A DNA stretch of 64,000 nucleotides from Paenibacillus hamazuiensis. Its GTDB lineage: Bacteria; Bacillota; Bacilli; Paenibacillales; NBRC-103111. The notes under the pieces are model-generated. The model worked only from the letters and a program-made list of their open reading frames with translations. It was not told the origin of the DNA and did not search any database. Made by a program: the position numbers and the translations under genes. This document shows, piece after piece, positions 15,766 through 25,105 of the stretch; the stretch's first letter is position 1, and each line of letters begins with the position of its first letter. The stretch spans positions 1-64,000 of the forward strand of contig NZ_JALRMO010000001.1 in assembly GCF_023276405.1 (NCBI RefSeq). Reading direction: 5' to 3'.

Positions 15766-17925
15766 GTGTACGAAAATTTTATGGTGACCCATTTTGACGG
15801 GCCTGACTTCAAAGACGGAAACTGGAGGCGCAAAGCCAAAACGTTTGCCCGGCAGTCTTTGGATGAAGTATTCCCCGATCATCGGATTGACGTTTCCAAA
15901 ACCGTCGAGCATTATTCCTTGGCGGAGCGGCAAATGATAGAGATTGCTAGAGCAATGAGCACGCACAATCTGAAGGTTCTCATTCTGGACGAACCGACAT
16001 CTTCGCTCACGATGGACCGCATCAAGCAGCTTCACGATTATATGAGACACCTTTGCGGAAAAGGCGTTTCGATTATTTACGTATCCCACAAATTGGAGGA
16101 AATCAAGCAGGTTTCGAATCGGGTCGTCCTGATGAAAAACGGCGAACAAACCTGGGAAGGTCAATCGGCCGAGATCAGCACGGCGGATCTGATTAAACAT
16201 CTTGGGGGAAATGTATCCGAGAAGGGACGGATAACACGAGAGACAAGCAAATCGGCGGAACAGGTGATCGCCGTCAACCATCTGGATACGAGACATTTGC
16301 GTGAAGTGAATATGGAAGTGCGGCAGGGAGAAATTGTCGGGATTGCGGGACTTGAGGGGTCCGGGCAAAAGCAGCTGCTTAACGAATTGTACAACGCAGC
16401 TATGGGCCGGAAGCGAACGGGCATACAGATCAATAAATCCGTTGCCTTTATAAGCGGAGACCGGCAGACCGAAGGCATTTTTCATCTGTGGGACATATCC
16501 GACAATATGCTCATCTCCGGTCTGCAGCAGGTGACCCGGTGGGGCATCATTCAAAGGGATAAAGCGGAAGCGCTTGCCCAAGAGTGGTTTCAAAAATTGA
16601 AGTTTAAGGCGGAAAGCAAGCATGCCGCAATCACCGCATTAAGCGGGGGAAACCAGCAAAAGGCATTGATTGCAAGAGGAATTGCTTCGCAAGCGGATAT
16701 TATCCTGCTCGACGATCCGACGCGAGGGGTCGATATCGAGACCAAGCAGGAAATTTATCGTTTGCTTCACGAAGCGAAGGCAAGCGGAAAGTCGATCGTC
16801 TTGTACAGCACCGAAGATGCCGAAATGGAGCAGTGCGATCGGGTTTACGTGATGCGCTCGGGCCGTGTTGTCCGGGAGTTGGTTGACAGCGACATAACAC
16901 CCGGCAATATCGTTCAAGCTTCCTTTGAGGAAAGCAAAGAAAACGGTTCCATTTCAAAGACGGCGGTCCGTGATGTTAACGATAAAGCGGCATTCCATTT
17001 TCTGAAGGAGCTGGGAGGAAGCCGTTCAACGCTCCCTCTCGTTACGCTTCTGGTGCTGCTGGGATTAAACGCCGCCTTCAATATCAATACGGTCTCGTAT
17101 ATGGGCATCAACCTGCTGGTAGGAGCCGCGATCCCGCTTGTGTTCGCCGCACTTGCGCAAATGTTTATTACGCTGGCCGGGGATATCGATTTGGGGATCG
17201 GTTCGGCGTTAGGCCTGGCCAATGTTTTGGCGGCCACGCTCCTGGCGGATAATCCGGTTATCGGAATAGCTGCTTGCATCTTGTTGACGGGGGCATACGC
17301 GGCAATGGGCACCTTGATCCATATACGAAAAATACCGTCGATCGTCGTTACGCTCGGAACTTCTTTTCTGTGGCTTGGAATCGCTTTATTGATTCAGCCT
17401 ACCCCCGGCGGAACGGCGCCGGAATGGCTTACCGGTCTGTTCTCGCTGCCCGTACCCGTCGTTCCGATGCCGGCATGCATTTGTATCGTCGCCGCTGCGG
17501 CGACATTTTGGATCGTTAAGAGGTCCCGCTACGGTGTCATTCTGAGAGGGTTCGGCAATCATCCGGAAGCGGTATCACATGCCGGATGGTCTCACCTGGG
17601 CGCGAGGGTTACGCTGTATACCATGGCAGGAGTATGCGTCATCCTGGCGGGATTGGCCGCTACGGCAATCAGCCATGGCTCCGACGTCAATGCGTCGAGC
17701 ACGTTCACACTCACCAGCATAGCGACGATCATTTTAGGCGGATGCGCTTTTGCCGGGGGAATTGTGGAACCGATCGGCGTCGTCGGAGGGGCCGTAGCGA
17801 TTTCGCTTATTTCTTCCTTGCTTGTATTTTCTTCCATCAGTACGGATTTCCAGTCGGCGGCGGTCGGCATCGTGCTGTTAGCGGCTTTGGCGGCTAATTT
17901 AGTTATTCGAAAGAGAGTGAGCTAA
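15766..17925 (+). CDS. Ribose-type ABC ATPase fused to an RbsC-like permease (5' end frameshifted)
   Basis: A 719-residue open frame that holds most of a fused importer protein. It continues the first ATPase domain (signature SLAERQMIEIARA, Walker B LKVLILDEPTSSL). The second ATPase domain follows with the degenerate P-loop of RbsA proteins (GIAGLEGSGQ), the signature LSGGNQQKALIARG and Walker B ADIILLDDPTRGVD. From about residue 395 the chain becomes a CUT2 permease with eight or more membrane segments, including ITLAGDIDLGIGSALGLAN, a typical RbsC motif. RbsA and RbsC are normally separate proteins, so the fusion is unusual. A second separate permease follows 2 bases later. The start at 15766 is only the first in-frame start after the frameshift. 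The sugar or polyol substrate is unknown. Confidence 0.82.
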   Translation: MYENFMVTHFDGPDFKDGNWRRKAKTFARQSLDEVFPDHRIDVSKTVEHYSLAERQMIEIARAMSTHNLKVLILDEPTSSLTMDRIKQLHDYMRHLCGKGVSIIYVSHKLEEIKQVSNRVVLMKNGEQTWEGQSAEISTADLIKHLGGNVSEKGRITRETSKSAEQVIAVNHLDTRHLREVNMEVRQGEIVGIAGLEGSGQKQLLNELYNAAMGRKRTGIQINKSVAFISGDRQTEGIFHLWDISDNMLISGLQQVTRWGIIQRDKAEALAQEWFQKLKFKAESKHAAITALSGGNQQKALIARGIASQADIILLDDPTRGVDIETKQEIYRLLHEAKASGKSIVLYSTEDAEMEQCDRVYVMRSGRVVRELVDSDITPGNIVQASFEESKENGSISKTAVRDVNDKAAFHFLKELGGSRSTLPLVTLLVLLGLNAAFNINTVSYMGINLLVGAAIPLVFAALAQMFITLAGDIDLGIGSALGLANVLAATLLADNPVIGIAACILLTGAYAAMGTLIHIRKIPSIVVTLGTSFLWLGIALLIQPTPGGTAPEWLTGLFSLPVPVVPMPACICIVAAAATFWIVKRSRYGVILRGFGNHPEAVSHAGWSHLGARVTLYTMAGVCVILAGLAATAISHGSDVNASSTFTLTSIATIILGGCAFAGGIVEPIGVVGGAVAISLISSLLVFSSISTDFQSAAVGIVLLAALAANLVIRKRVS

Positions 17926-17927
17926 CG

Positions 17928-18872
17928 ATGAAAGCAGGCAACTGGATCGGAAGGAACACTTGGGTTTGGGCGGTGCTCGGGTCTCTGCTGCTCTGGGTTT
18001 TGATCGGTTTGATTTCCGGGCACATCGCACTGCAAACGGTGCTGTACAATGCCACCTTGGCGAGTTTTCTCGTATTGCTCGGCTTCGGACAAATGACGGT
18101 GATCACCAGCGGAGACGGCGCCATCGATTTGACGATGCCGTATATCGTAACGTTGTCCGCATTTATATCCACTTCCATTATGGAAGGCGGCAATCCCTAT
18201 ATCATTCCGGGACTTCTCGCTGCGCTTCTGGTCAGCGTCGCCATCGGGTGCATCAACGGAATCGTCATTACCAAACTTCGCGTCCCTCCGATCATCACGA
18301 CGCTGGCAACGGGATATATTACCTTTTCCGGGGTGTTGGTGTATTCCCGGCATACTCCGGGCGTGCCTAACAACGTGTTGTCGCAGTTCGTAAAGTTTCA
18401 GTATATGGGCATTTCGTCTTTGATGATCATCAGTTTGTTGTTAAGTTTCATCGTCGCCGTCATTTTATACAAAACGCCTTTCGGCAAAAGAATTCATGCG
18501 ATGGGACAAAGCAGCCGTGCAGCCCAAAAGGCCGGCATCCGAACGGAGCGAATGACCGTTTTCATATTTATGTTCAGCGCCTTTTTGGCCGGATTGACCG
18601 GTGTTTTGCTCGGGGCCTATATCGGCGGTGCGTTTATGGATATGGGGAACGCGTATTTGTTGACATCGATCGCAGCCGTGCTGGTCGGAGGGACTCTTGT
18701 CTCCGGAGGCAAATCCAGCGTGGCGGGAACTTTGGGCGGGGCCCTTCTGCTGACATTATTGGTTACGTTTTTGAATCTGACCAAATTGACGGCAGGTTAT
18801 CAATATATCATCCAGGGTGCGGCTCTGATTTTGATTTTGACTGCATCCAAATCAAGACAGTCAGCCCGGTAA
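17928..18872 (+). CDS. CUT2 (RbsC-like) ABC importer permease
   Basis: 314-residue membrane protein with about eight to ten helices, including TVITSGDGAIDLTMPYIVTL, the RbsC-type loop region, and GKRIHAMGQSSRAAQKAGI. It starts 2 bases after the stop of the fused ATPase-permease. The importer therefore has two different permease halves, one fused and one free, which would assemble as a heterodimer (inferred). Confidence 0.88.
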   Translation: MKAGNWIGRNTWVWAVLGSLLLWVLIGLISGHIALQTVLYNATLASFLVLLGFGQMTVITSGDGAIDLTMPYIVTLSAFISTSIMEGGNPYIIPGLLAALLVSVAIGCINGIVITKLRVPPIITTLATGYITFSGVLVYSRHTPGVPNNVLSQFVKFQYMGISSLMIISLLLSFIVAVILYKTPFGKRIHAMGQSSRAAQKAGIRTERMTVFIFMFSAFLAGLTGVLLGAYIGGAFMDMGNAYLLTSIAAVLVGGTLVSGGKSSVAGTLGGALLLTLLVTFLNLTKLTAGYQYIIQGAALILILTASKSRQSAR

Positions 18873-18989
18873 CGAGTGACGATTTCAGGCGGGGAAGGAG
18901 GGCGGGGAGCAAAGTCGCGGCTGCATGAAAGCGAAATAGAAAAAAACTTCAACAATGACGTATGTGCAAAATAAGAGGAGGTTATCCGA

Positions 18990-20081
18990 ATGTTTAAAAA
19001 CAAATTGTTCATCGCCAGCGCACTTATTATTTCCATGTTAGGTTTGGCCGCCTGCGGTTCCGGGGGCGCGAGTAACACGGCTGCTTCCGGAAATACGGGC
19101 GTTCAAGCGGATCAAAAGGACGGCAAAAAGAAAGATATTGTGATCGGCTTCAGCAATTCTTTTAACGGGAATTCTTACCGGCAAGTCATGGAGAACTATT
19201 TTAAAGAGACGGCGGATGAAATGAAAAAATCCGGCGAAATCTCCGACTATGTGATCGTGGAAGCCAACAACAATATTAACCAGCAAATTACGCAAATCGA
19301 AAACCTGATTTTGAAAAAAGTCAGCGCCATCATTGTCGACCCGGGCTCGGGTACGGCTCTGGATGGAGCCATCGCCAAGGCGACGGCTGCAGGTATACCG
19401 GTTATCGTCGTGAACGACGGCCCCGTTACGAGCAAGGATGCGTACCAGATCAATTTCGACCTGTCCGAAATTACGAGAATTCAAGCCGAATACGTCGTCA
19501 AACGGCTGAACGGAAAAGGCAATGTCATCATTATGCGCGGCGTCGCCGGTACGGAAGCGGACAAGCAGCTGCACGAAGGTTATACCAAAGTTTTTGAAAA
19601 GTATCCGGATATCAAGGTTGTCGCTACCGTAAATGCGGATTGGACGAACACCGTCGCCCAGACCAAAATCGCCGCCATTTTGCCGAGCCTTCCGAACGTT
19701 GATGCCGTCGTAGGCCAAGGAGGCGACGACTATGGTGCGATTCAGGCGTTTGAGGCGGCCGGCAAACCGGTGCCGCTTGTTACAGGCGGAAATCGCGGCA
19801 ACTTCCTGACCTGGTGGAGCGAGCAAAATAAGAAAAACGGGTACACGACCATTTCCGTAGCCGCCAATCCTTGGGTGGCCACTGCGGGGCTTCACGTAGC
19901 GATGGATATTTTGAACGGAAAGAAAGTGCCGAAAGTGATGATCATGCCTTCGTTTACCGTCACGCAGGACGACTTGCCGAAATACGCCAATCTCGAAGCA
20001 ACGGCGGTAGCCAGCCCGAAATACGATAAGGCATGGGTGGAAGCGAATCTTGTAAATCAAACGGGCGGCTCTCAAAAGTAA
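18990..20081 (+). CDS. Sugar-type substrate-binding lipoprotein (RbsB-like)
   Basis: 363 residues, ATG after AGAGGAGG. The lipobox GLAAC places the lipid on Cys22. The mature part has the two-lobed Peripla_BP_4 pattern (DIVIGFSNSFNGNSYRQVME, then SAIIVDPGSGTALDGAIAKA, then VDAVVGQGGDDYGAIQAF). It is the receptor of the fused importer. Family members bind ribose, other sugars, polyols or autoinducer-like molecules, so the substrate cannot be named. Confidence 0.87.
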   Translation: MFKNKLFIASALIISMLGLAACGSGGASNTAASGNTGVQADQKDGKKKDIVIGFSNSFNGNSYRQVMENYFKETADEMKKSGEISDYVIVEANNNINQQITQIENLILKKVSAIIVDPGSGTALDGAIAKATAAGIPVIVVNDGPVTSKDAYQINFDLSEITRIQAEYVVKRLNGKGNVIIMRGVAGTEADKQLHEGYTKVFEKYPDIKVVATVNADWTNTVAQTKIAAILPSLPNVDAVVGQGGDDYGAIQAFEAAGKPVPLVTGGNRGNFLTWWSEQNKKNGYTTISVAANPWVATAGLHVAMDILNGKKVPKVMIMPSFTVTQDDLPKYANLEATAVASPKYDKAWVEANLVNQTGGSQK

Positions 20082-20125
20082 AGCGGCCCATCGGTGGAGC
20101 ATAGTCTGTCAGGAGGTCTTGCGGG

Positions 20126-20842
20126 GTGAATCGGATAAATTGTGTCGAAACGCTTGTTGGTTCCCTAAGCGGTTTTACCGTCGTCGATCTTAGCCATACT
20201 CTTGAAGAACATATCCCGTGTTGGCCGACTCATGCGAGATTCAGTCATACCGTGTACGAGTCCTACCATTTCGGAGATGTGTCCTGCCATCATGGCGTGA
20301 CGATGTCGGAGCATACAGGGACGCATATGGATGCACCTTTGCATTTTGTGGCGGGGGGAGACGGAATCGATCAAGTTCCGCTTGCCCACGTCATGGGCCG
20401 CGCTGCGGTTATAGACGCAACGGAAATCGGCCCCTGCGGAACGGTTGGCTCCGAGTTCGTTCAAGAGTGGGAGAATAAACACGGGGTACTGAAAACCGGC
20501 GATATCGTATTGCTGCAATTCGGCTGGGACCGTTACTGGGGGGTAAAACCCGGGGATGCGATGTTTTTGAAGGACTGGCCGGGTATCGGGGAAGAGGCGG
20601 CCCGTTATTTGGCGGGCAAAGGAGTGCGGGCGGTCGGTACGGATGCCATGTCCATCGATGCGTTCGGCAGCGACAATCCGGCCCACCGCATATTCCTCCC
20701 GAATGGAATACCCATTATAGAAAATTTGACAAATTTGGGAAAATTGCCACATTTCGTTTTTTTCATAGCGCTGCCTTTAAAAATCAAAAACGGCTCCGGG
20801 TCTCCCGTTCGTGCCGTAGCTTTACTAAATCCGCAAATGTAA
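20126..20842 (+). CDS. Cyclase-family metal hydrolase (KynB-like)
   Basis: 238 residues from the GTG at 20126, after AGGAGG. The metal-binding signature HTGTHMDAPLHF (His63, His67, Asp69) is that of the cyclase/kynurenine formamidase fold. Members hydrolyse amides, lactones or formamides. No other tryptophan-degradation gene is near. Its place between an importer and a zinc dehydrogenase points to catabolism of the imported compound, for example lactone or amide opening (inferred). Confidence 0.83.
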   Translation: MNRINCVETLVGSLSGFTVVDLSHTLEEHIPCWPTHARFSHTVYESYHFGDVSCHHGVTMSEHTGTHMDAPLHFVAGGDGIDQVPLAHVMGRAAVIDATEIGPCGTVGSEFVQEWENKHGVLKTGDIVLLQFGWDRYWGVKPGDAMFLKDWPGIGEEAARYLAGKGVRAVGTDAMSIDAFGSDNPAHRIFLPNGIPIIENLTNLGKLPHFVFFIALPLKIKNGSGSPVRAVALLNPQM

Positions 20843-20871
20843 ACAGTATATAGAGAACGGAGTGAGCAGGG

Positions 20872-21891
20872 TTGAAGGCCATACAAGTCGTTAAGCCGGG
20901 GAAAATCGATATCATCGAGAAAGAAATGCCCCGCATAAGCAAAGGAAACGAAGTTCTGATCAAGGTCCGTCTGATCGGCATTTGCGGTTCCGATATGCAT
21001 ATTTATCACGGAACCTCGCCTGTCGCCACCTATCCGCGCGTGATCGGCCATGAAATGGTCGGCGAAATAGAAGAGGTCGGTCTCGACGTGAAAAAGCTGT
21101 CGGTCGGAGACAAGGTGGTTATGGAGCCGATCGAATGGTGCGGGGAATGCTACGCATGCCGGAACGGCCGCAGAAACGTATGCGCGAGGCTGCAGGTCTA
21201 TGGGGTTCATAAGGACGGAGCCTGCCAAGAATACATCGTGCTTCCCGAACATATCGTGCACAAAGTGGATTCGCGGCTTGACTGGCACGAAGCGGTTTTG
21301 GTCGAACCGTTCACTATCGGCGCGCAAGCCAACTGGCGGGGAGACGTCAGAAAAGGAGACGTCGTGTTCATCATGGGCGCCGGTCCCATCGGATTATGTG
21401 CGCTGCAAGTGGCGAAATTGAAAGGCGCCGTCTGCATCATTTCGGATTTAAGCGACGACAAGCTTGCCTATGCCCAATCTTTAGGTGCGGACTATGTGTT
21501 AAATCCGTTGAGAGATACCATTACTTCCGAAGTGGAACGGATTACGGACGGTTTGGGACCTAACGTAACGATAGACGCGGTTTGCACGGTAAAAACATTT
21601 GAGCAGGCGGTCGAGATCACTTCCGCTGCAGGGAGAGTGGTCGTACTAGGTTTTAGCGAAACCCCTTCCGCTATTGCCCAGCTTCACATCACCAAGAAGG
21701 AACTGACGATTGCCGGCTCGCGTCTGCAGTCGGAAAAGTTTCACGAGGTGATCGATTGGATTAACAGCGGGGCGATCAAAGCGGATTCGTTTGTGACGCA
21801 CCGTTTTCCTTTGGAAGACATTCATCGGGCCATCGAATTGATTGAAACCCATCCGAACGAAGTTCGAAAAGCCGTATTGGTAGCGGAGTAG
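20872..21891 (+). CDS. Zinc-dependent medium-chain alcohol/polyol dehydrogenase
   Basis: 339 residues from the TTG at 20872. Catalytic-zinc residues are Cys38 (GICGSDMH) and His60-Glu61 (GHE). The structural zinc site is Cys90, Cys93, Cys96 and Cys104. A Rossmann NAD(P) site reads IMGAGPIGLCALQ near residue 165. It belongs to the sorbitol/threonine/galactitol dehydrogenase side of the MDR superfamily. It is the last gene of the fused-importer unit and is followed by a terminator. It probably oxidises a hydroxyl of the imported molecule (inferred). Confidence 0.87.
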   Translation: MKAIQVVKPGKIDIIEKEMPRISKGNEVLIKVRLIGICGSDMHIYHGTSPVATYPRVIGHEMVGEIEEVGLDVKKLSVGDKVVMEPIEWCGECYACRNGRRNVCARLQVYGVHKDGACQEYIVLPEHIVHKVDSRLDWHEAVLVEPFTIGAQANWRGDVRKGDVVFIMGAGPIGLCALQVAKLKGAVCIISDLSDDKLAYAQSLGADYVLNPLRDTITSEVERITDGLGPNVTIDAVCTVKTFEQAVEITSAAGRVVVLGFSETPSAIAQLHITKKELTIAGSRLQSEKFHEVIDWINSGAIKADSFVTHRFPLEDIHRAIELIETHPNEVRKAVLVAE

Positions 21892-21920
21892 CGAAGCGAC
21901 CGAAGAACATAACTAAACGC

Positions 21921-21961
21921 AGCCGAAGTTTCCTCGTCTTGAGGATCCTTCGGCTTTTTTT
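21921..21961 (+). terminator. Rho-independent terminator after the dehydrogenase gene
   Basis: AGCCGAAG pairs with CTTCGGCT, with a nested TCCTC / GAGGA stem, followed by a run of T. It ends the importer/catabolic unit. Confidence 0.8.
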
Positions 21962-22050
21962 CCGGGTTCGTTTTTCTTGACTGGTTCACATTTTATTACA
22001 ATGGTGTGGTAGTATGGTCTTAAGTCAATGAATTTGTCCAGGAGGTTCAA

Positions 22051-22713
22051 ATGAATTCAAAAAAGGCGGCTGCCGAAAAAGCGGCGGAATATGTACGCGA
22101 CCATATGGTAGTTGGATTAGGTACAGGATCCACATCTTATTGGGCCATTCAAAAATTAGGAGCGAAAGTAAAGGACGGCTTGAATATAAGGGCGGTCGCA
22201 ACATCCGTTAGCTCTGAAAACTTGGCCAAGGAATTAGGAATTCCGCTAATACCGATTTCCGAGATTGAACAAATTGATATTACGATTGACGGAGCTGACG
22301 AGGTCGACGGTGAATGGAACTTAATAAAAGGCGGAGGAGGAGCTCTCTTGCGGGAGAAGATCATAGCTTCCTTCAGCAAGGAACTGATGATTATCGTCGA
22401 TGAAAGTAAACAGGTCAACCGTCTTGGCAAATTCCATCTGCCCGTAGAAATAGTTAGATTCGGAAATGAAATCACACTGAAACAGCTGCGTACTCTGGGG
22501 TGTGATCCAAAAATAAGGATTGTTGATCATAAACCGTTCATTACGGATAACGGGAACTACATTGCCGATTGCGATTTTGGAACGATAGAACGTCCGGGAC
22601 AGCTTCATAACGCAATCAATATGATTCCGGGAGTCGTAGAGAACGGACTGTTTATTAAGATGGCGACGAAAGTGATTGTCGGTTTTGAGGACGGATCGGT
22701 TAAGGAAATATGA
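22051..22713 (+). CDS. rpiA: Ribose-5-phosphate isomerase A
   Basis: 220 residues, ATG after AGGAGG. Interconverts ribose 5-phosphate and ribulose 5-phosphate in the pentose phosphate pathway. Diagnostic motifs are VGLGTGSTSYWAI (phosphate loop), DGADEVDGEWNLIKGGGGAL (catalytic Asp region) and IVDESKQV. Length matches the family. It lies after the terminator of the ribose-type importer unit and so is probably transcribed separately, but the link to pentose metabolism is suggestive. Its codon use looks AT-richer than the pectin locus. Confidence 0.95.
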   Translation: MNSKKAAAEKAAEYVRDHMVVGLGTGSTSYWAIQKLGAKVKDGLNIRAVATSVSSENLAKELGIPLIPISEIEQIDITIDGADEVDGEWNLIKGGGGALLREKIIASFSKELMIIVDESKQVNRLGKFHLPVEIVRFGNEITLKQLRTLGCDPKIRIVDHKPFITDNGNYIADCDFGTIERPGQLHNAINMIPGVVENGLFIKMATKVIVGFEDGSVKEI

Positions 22714-22732
22714 AAAATAGGGGTGAAATCTT

Positions 22733-23683
22733 ATGATATTAGAAACCGCAGGAATACATCACATTACCGCATTTGCGCGTAACCCGCAGGACAACGTCAA
22801 TTTTTATGCCGGCGTACTCGGTCTTAGGCTTGTAAAGAAAACCGTTAACTTCGACGCGACGGAGGTTTATCATCTGTATTTCGGAGATCAATCGGGAAAC
22901 CCCGGCACGGTCATCACCTTCTTCCCTTACCCTAACTATCGCCGCGGAGAAATAGGCGGTGGACAAGTAGGAATCACTGCGTTTGCCGTGCCTCCCGGCT
23001 CGCTAGATTTCTGGGAGAAGCGGCTTAATAGCTTTGGAATAACTCCAACAAAAGCGATCCGTTTTCAACAATCCTACCTTCAATTCTGCGATAACGAGGG
23101 GCTTCAACTGGAAATCGTCGAGCGCGAGGAGGGATTAAACAGCAGCTGGTCGTTTGGTGGAATTCCTGCGGACAAAGCGATTAAGGGATTAGGCGGTGCC
23201 GTTCTGTTCAGCGTAAATGCAGAGAAAACGATACACGTTCTTGAAAACGTACTGGGGCTGAAAAAACTAGGGGTGGACGCCGGTTACGCGCGTTTTCAAT
23301 CCCCCGCAGCTATCGGGAATCTGATCGATGTTGCTCTTGAAGATAAGCAGCGCGGGCATGGAGGGGCAGGCACCGTCCATCACATCGCATGGCGTGCGAA
23401 AGACTTTCAGGAGCATGAAGAGTGGCACCGGAAAGTTACCGCATGCGGCTTTGCGCCAACTCAAATTTTGGACCGGAAGTATTTCAAAGCGCTTTATTTC
23501 CGGGAAGACGGCGGTATCTTATTTGAGATTGCAACCGATCCTCCGGGGTTCGCGCGAGATGAAGCTCCCGATGCATTGGGTCAAAAATTGATGCTCCCGG
23601 AATGGTTCGAACCGCTGCGCGGTCAAATCGAAGATAACCTGCCGCAGATTGAAGTGAAAACGCCGGATGGAGACAAGGGATAA
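22733..23683 (+). CDS. Ring-cleaving dioxygenase of the glyoxalase/VOC superfamily (MhqO-like)
   Basis: 316 residues with two VOC modules: ETAGIHHITAFARNPQDNVN at the N-terminus and HHIAWRAKDFQEHEEWHRKV in the second half. His residues in both HHI motifs are likely metal ligands. The Bacillus homologues MhqA/MhqE/MhqO are linked to quinone and catechol stress, where they open hydroquinone rings. It starts 19 bases after rpiA, with GGGGTGA as a ribosome site. Physiological substrate is unknown. Confidence 0.85.
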   Translation: MILETAGIHHITAFARNPQDNVNFYAGVLGLRLVKKTVNFDATEVYHLYFGDQSGNPGTVITFFPYPNYRRGEIGGGQVGITAFAVPPGSLDFWEKRLNSFGITPTKAIRFQQSYLQFCDNEGLQLEIVEREEGLNSSWSFGGIPADKAIKGLGGAVLFSVNAEKTIHVLENVLGLKKLGVDAGYARFQSPAAIGNLIDVALEDKQRGHGGAGTVHHIAWRAKDFQEHEEWHRKVTACGFAPTQILDRKYFKALYFREDGGILFEIATDPPGFARDEAPDALGQKLMLPEWFEPLRGQIEDNLPQIEVKTPDGDKG

Positions 23684-23687
23684 GAAT

Positions 23688-24776
23688 ATGGTCGAGAAAA
23701 AGGTAACATGGCTGGAGCTGTTTTATGATCTGCTTTTTGTAGCGGCCGTGTCGAAAGCGAATCACGTCTTGCTGCATGCGGAAAACGGGATCATCCCCTT
23801 TGAATACTTAAGCAAATTTGTTTTAATATTCATTCCGATTTGGTGGGGGTGGGTAGGACAAACACTGTTTAACAATCGCTTTGGACAAGATATAGGAACT
23901 CATCGGATCTTCATGATCTTGCAGTTGTTTTTTGCTTTAATCATGACGGCAAGTTTATCCGTTGATTTTGATCGATATTATATTCCTTTCTTTATCGGTT
24001 ATATCGGTTCGAGAGCGTTAACGGCCATTCAATATCTTGCGGTACACAAATCAACCAATAACCATCAGCGAATGACCGCCAAATATTTGGGGACTTGCTT
24101 TTTGATAGGGATATTGATATCTTCCTTCTCGCTTTTTATTGACACGTGGGTCCGTTATGTGATTTTGTATGCCGGAATTGCCATAGATATCATGCTGCCG
24201 TTACTGGGCAGGCGGTACCTGGTTGTCACACCCACAAATCCGCATCACCTGCTGGAACGTTTTGCCTTATTTACGCTTATTCTTATCGGCGAGTCGATCA
24301 TCGGTATTCTCAGCGTCTTACAATCAAACAACTGGACGTGGACATCGGTTTTGTTCGCCTTATTTACGTTTATCCTTGTGATAGCCATGTGGTGGCAATA
24401 TTTTGACAATATTGAACGGAAAGTGAGCAAAGAGATACAAACAGCCGGTCAGGCGATTATTTACGGCCATTTATTCATTTATGTTTCCATGGGTTTGATT
24501 GCGGCTTCGATCCAATTGGTATTTCAGGAGAAGCTGCATTATCCGTTTATGCTGGCCTTTGTTTTCGGGTCCGTGCTGCTTTATTTTATTTCCACATCGC
24601 TGGTTTTTCACCGGTACAGATTGAAACATCTGAGGCTGAGAGTGTACCATTTGGCGATATTATTGGGTGTGCTCGGATGTTTTTTTGCGGTGGACAACTT
24701 TTTTTATGTGCCTAATTTTGTAATCGTCGGAGAAATGATGATGTTCTTTGTCGTGTATGCGAAAATGACGACTTGA
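23688..24776 (+). CDS. Low-temperature-requirement A (LtrA) family membrane protein
   Basis: 362 residues. The ATG at 23688 follows AAGGGA (23675-23680) inside the end of the previous gene's reading frame; the first bases lie just past its stop. About ten membrane helices are seen. The start VTWLELFYDLLFVAAVSK is the LtrA signature. LtrA was named from a Listeria cold-growth gene and its molecular function is not settled. It follows the dioxygenase by 4 bases and is likely co-transcribed. Confidence 0.87.
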   Translation: MVEKKVTWLELFYDLLFVAAVSKANHVLLHAENGIIPFEYLSKFVLIFIPIWWGWVGQTLFNNRFGQDIGTHRIFMILQLFFALIMTASLSVDFDRYYIPFFIGYIGSRALTAIQYLAVHKSTNNHQRMTAKYLGTCFLIGILISSFSLFIDTWVRYVILYAGIAIDIMLPLLGRRYLVVTPTNPHHLLERFALFTLILIGESIIGILSVLQSNNWTWTSVLFALFTFILVIAMWWQYFDNIERKVSKEIQTAGQAIIYGHLFIYVSMGLIAASIQLVFQEKLHYPFMLAFVFGSVLLYFISTSLVFHRYRLKHLRLRVYHLAILLGVLGCFFAVDNFFYVPNFVIVGEMMMFFVVYAKMTT

Positions 24777-24780
24777 GTTA

Positions 24781-24986
24781 GGGGGCTTCGCGCGTTATCC
24801 CGAGCTTATGGCTTCGTACGGCAGCCGATGGATCGACTCGGAGCAGCTTTGGCTGCAGCGCTCGGCTGGGCGCTGCGTGAATATGCCAAGGCAAACCCGC
24901 AGGCTGTCAGGGACTTCGTCCTGCATCATGAACTGAAGCCGCTGAGCCGGAAAGAGGCGCTGAAGCATATTGGAATCGGGACGTGA
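24781..24986 (+). pseudogene. alkD: Remnant of an AlkD-type DNA alkylation repair gene
   Basis: Two reading frames together give an AlkD-like C-terminal region. The first covers ARYPELMASYGSRWIDSEQ then LWLQRSA. The second covers GWALREYAKANPQAVRDF then LSRKEALKHIG, ending at TGA 24984-24986. In intact AlkD proteins a stretch of tens of residues lies between these two parts, so there is an internal deletion with a frame change, and the whole N-terminus is missing. This gene is dead. AlkD removes N3- and N7-alkylated bases, so a working copy, if any, must lie elsewhere. Confidence 0.65.
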
Positions 24987-25105
24987 TATTGGAAAAAATG
25001 ATTCGAGAGGAGGCTGTCCCGAGGGAAGATGCACTGATGAGGTTGGGAAAGCCTTAGCCGAAGGGCTGAAAAATTTGGCTTAACGTTACGTTTAACGAAT
25101 TGTAG
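24987..25105 (+). other. Degraded coding-like stretch between the alkD remnant and the MITE
   Basis: A short frame from ATG 24998 (MIREEAVPREDALM) stops soon, and an overlapping frame ends EVGKALAEGLKNLA at TAA 25081-25083. They look like two halves of one decayed reading frame. No family was recognised. Confidence 0.25.

Noticed and set aside
20126-20842. Tryptophan degradation gene kynB
   Set aside because: The metal motif fits the cyclase superfamily, but no kynurenine pathway gene is near and the operon concerns a sugar-type importer.
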